This document shows positions 36,942 to 37,853 of a stretch of DNA of 37,853 bases, piece after piece (within the stretch, counting starts at the first letter, position 1; each line of letters begins with the position of its first letter). The translations under genes were made by a program, and so were the position numbers. The stretch comes from JACVRW01 sp038323835. GTDB lineage: Bacteria; Actinomycetota; Thermoleophilia; Solirubrobacterales; Thermoleophilaceae. Under the pieces are notes generated by a model, which did no database searches, was not told the origin of the DNA, and saw only the letters and a list, made by a program, of their open reading frames with translations. Where the stretch lies: positions 1 through 37,853 of the forward strand of contig JBBQHI010000035.1 in NCBI GenBank assembly GCA_038323835.1, given 5' to 3'.

Positions 36942-37667
36942 CTATTGTGCCTCACCCTCGGGCGCACTGGTCAGGAAGGTCGCGCTCATGTCCTTTTCGC
37001 CGTGCTCGGGAACAGCCTCGTCGAGCCGGCGGCGGACCACCGAGAGCATCGGCAGGTCGAGCTCGTGGCGCTCGGCCGCCTCCTCCACCAACGCCGCGTC
37101 CTTGGCCGCGAGCGCGAGCCGGAACGAAGGATCCAGCTACCCACATCGAGCGCTGGGCCACCGCATCGAAGATCGGCTCGAGCCGCTCGCGGAGCGCCGC
37201 CGGGCCCGACGCGAGCACCACGAGCTTGCCCTGCTCGCGGGTTCCTTGTTGCCCAGCACGGGCGCGTCCAAGAAGCTCAGCCCCGAGCGCTCGGCCAGGC
37301 CCGCGCAGCTCTCGGTGAGGGCGAGGCCCACAGTGCTCATCTGGAGCAGACCGTGCCCTCGGCCGCGCCGGCCAGCGCCCCGGGGTCCCCCTCCATCGCC
37401 TCGAGCACGGCGCGGGTGTCGCTCAGCATCGTGATCACCACGTCCGCCCCGCCGGCGGCCTCCTCGGGCGTGGCGGCAATGGTCGCGGCGTCACCTGCCG
37501 GCGGCTCGGCTCGCTCGCGGGTCCGGTTCCAGGCCCGAACCTCGAACCCGGCCCGCGCCAGGTTCCTCGCCATCGCGAACCCCATGGTGCCGGCGGCGCC
37601 GAGAAGGGCCAGGCGGTCGTTGCGGGTAGCCGTGCCTCTCTCTTGCCCGCTCCTCGTTGTTTGCACT
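36942..37667 (-). pseudogene. Decayed 3-hydroxyisobutyrate-dehydrogenase-like NAD(P)-dependent oxidoreductase
   Basis: Three frames are needed. Frame 1: LALLGAAGTMGFAMARNLAR, EVRAWNRTRERAE, VVITMLSDTRAVLEAM, AGAAEGTV; then a one-base loss near 37345. Frame 2: MSTVGLALTESCAGLAER, SFLDAPVLGNKEPA; then a loss near 37235. Frame 3: LVVLASGPAALRERLEPIFD; then a deletion of the central hinge helices, and DPSFRLALAAKDAALVEEAA to the stop. The catalytic Lys region is gone. The family is the beta-hydroxyacid dehydrogenases. Confidence 0.8.
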
Positions 37668-37693
37668 CCGCCGTTCCCGGACAACAGGGCGCG

Positions 37694-37853
37694 GTGAGCA
37701 TCGACACGAACCACGACCACGCTGACGGCGGGGAGAAGCGGGCGGGGCGGCGTCCGGAGGGTCCTGCGCATCCGCGTGAGGTGGGGCTGGTGGCGACGTT
37801 GAAGCGGACGGTGGCGGAGTTCAAGGAGGACAACCTCACCGACTGGGCCGCGG
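37694..37853 (+). CDS. YihY/virulence factor BrkB family protein (5' part)
   Basis: The first 53 codons of a YihY/BrkB membrane protein. A charged, His-rich N-terminus (VSIDTNHDHADGGEKRAGRR) leads to LVATLKRTVAEFKEDNLTDW and AA, the conserved entry into the first membrane helix. Family members have about six membrane helices; once called RNase BN, they have no settled function. GTG start with a weak GGG upstream. The rest lies beyond the window. Confidence 0.85.
   Translation, partial: MSIDTNHDHADGGEKRAGRRPEGPAHPREVGLVATLKRTVAEFKEDNLTDWAA

Noticed and set aside
36690..37697. 335-aa plus-strand frame near the right end
   Set aside because: Antisense to the cupin and the dehydrogenase remnant; low-complexity Arg/Ser/Pro composition.

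Overview
The window is about 38 kb of very GC-rich bacterial chromosome, dense in genes on both strands. Gene content points to an actinobacterium: a split LigD-type repair system, a group II truncated haemoglobin, a cyclic-nucleotide-domain thioredoxin-reductase-like protein, DUF2855, DUF2294 and DUF892 proteins, and many GTG starts. So do the xANNNT -10 boxes lying 6-8 nt before start codons. I infer class Thermoleophilia (Solirubrobacterales-like); a 16S or marker gene would be needed to confirm. I see no tRNA, rRNA, CRISPR array, phage or insertion-sequence gene.

Layout. 1-2.6 kb (-): ATP-dependent DNA ligase (runs off the edge), LigD-type 3'-phosphoesterase and an amidohydrolase. 2.66-5.4 kb: a membrane protein, a previously hidden 47-aa His/Cys protein (-) and a FAD oxidoreductase, with two copies of a hairpin repeat. 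5.4-9.5 kb (-): two large secreted hydrolases, an alpha/beta hydrolase with a natural poly-His tail and a penicillin-acylase-like Ntn hydrolase. 9.6-17.4 kb: redox and small-molecule enzymes (two aldo/keto reductases, secreted cyclase-family protein, DUF2855, cNMP/TrxB-like flavoprotein, cupin, UBP zinc finger) and a YcaQ-like DNA glycosylase. 17.5-22.8 kb: cold-shock protein with a clear terminator, a lipoprotein esterase, truncated haemoglobin, LysM lytic transglycosylase, Tag glycosylase and a sulfatase-fold protein that seems to start at CTG. 22.8-28.4 kb: two divergent methyltransferases, a PepSY-like secreted protein, a divergent HxlR regulator / carboxymuconolactone-decarboxylase-family pair with a visible operator, an orphan sugar-binding lipoprotein, a cupin remnant and a ChrA transporter. 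28.4-30.6 kb (-): secreted proteins including a GH5 endoglycoceramidase-like enzyme. 30.7-35.9 kb (+): a block of small membrane/coiled-coil proteins, transaldolase, DUF2294 and a ferritin-like DUF892 protein, headed by a sigma-B-like promoter. 36-37.85 kb: cupin, gene wreckage and the start of a YihY/BrkB gene.

Three patterns stand out. (1) At least ten genes have a -10-like hexamer placed so that transcription would begin at the start codon (leaderless mRNAs), while many exported proteins have strong Shine-Dalgarno leaders. (2) A 35-36 bp hairpin repeat sits next to gene ends. (3) 32.4-37.7 kb holds five decayed gene remnants (flavin reductase, Rieske domain, zinc alcohol dehydrogenase, O6-alkylguanine-DNA alkyltransferase with Cys changed to Ser, and 3-hydroxyisobutyrate dehydrogenase), a local gene graveyard or hypervariable region.
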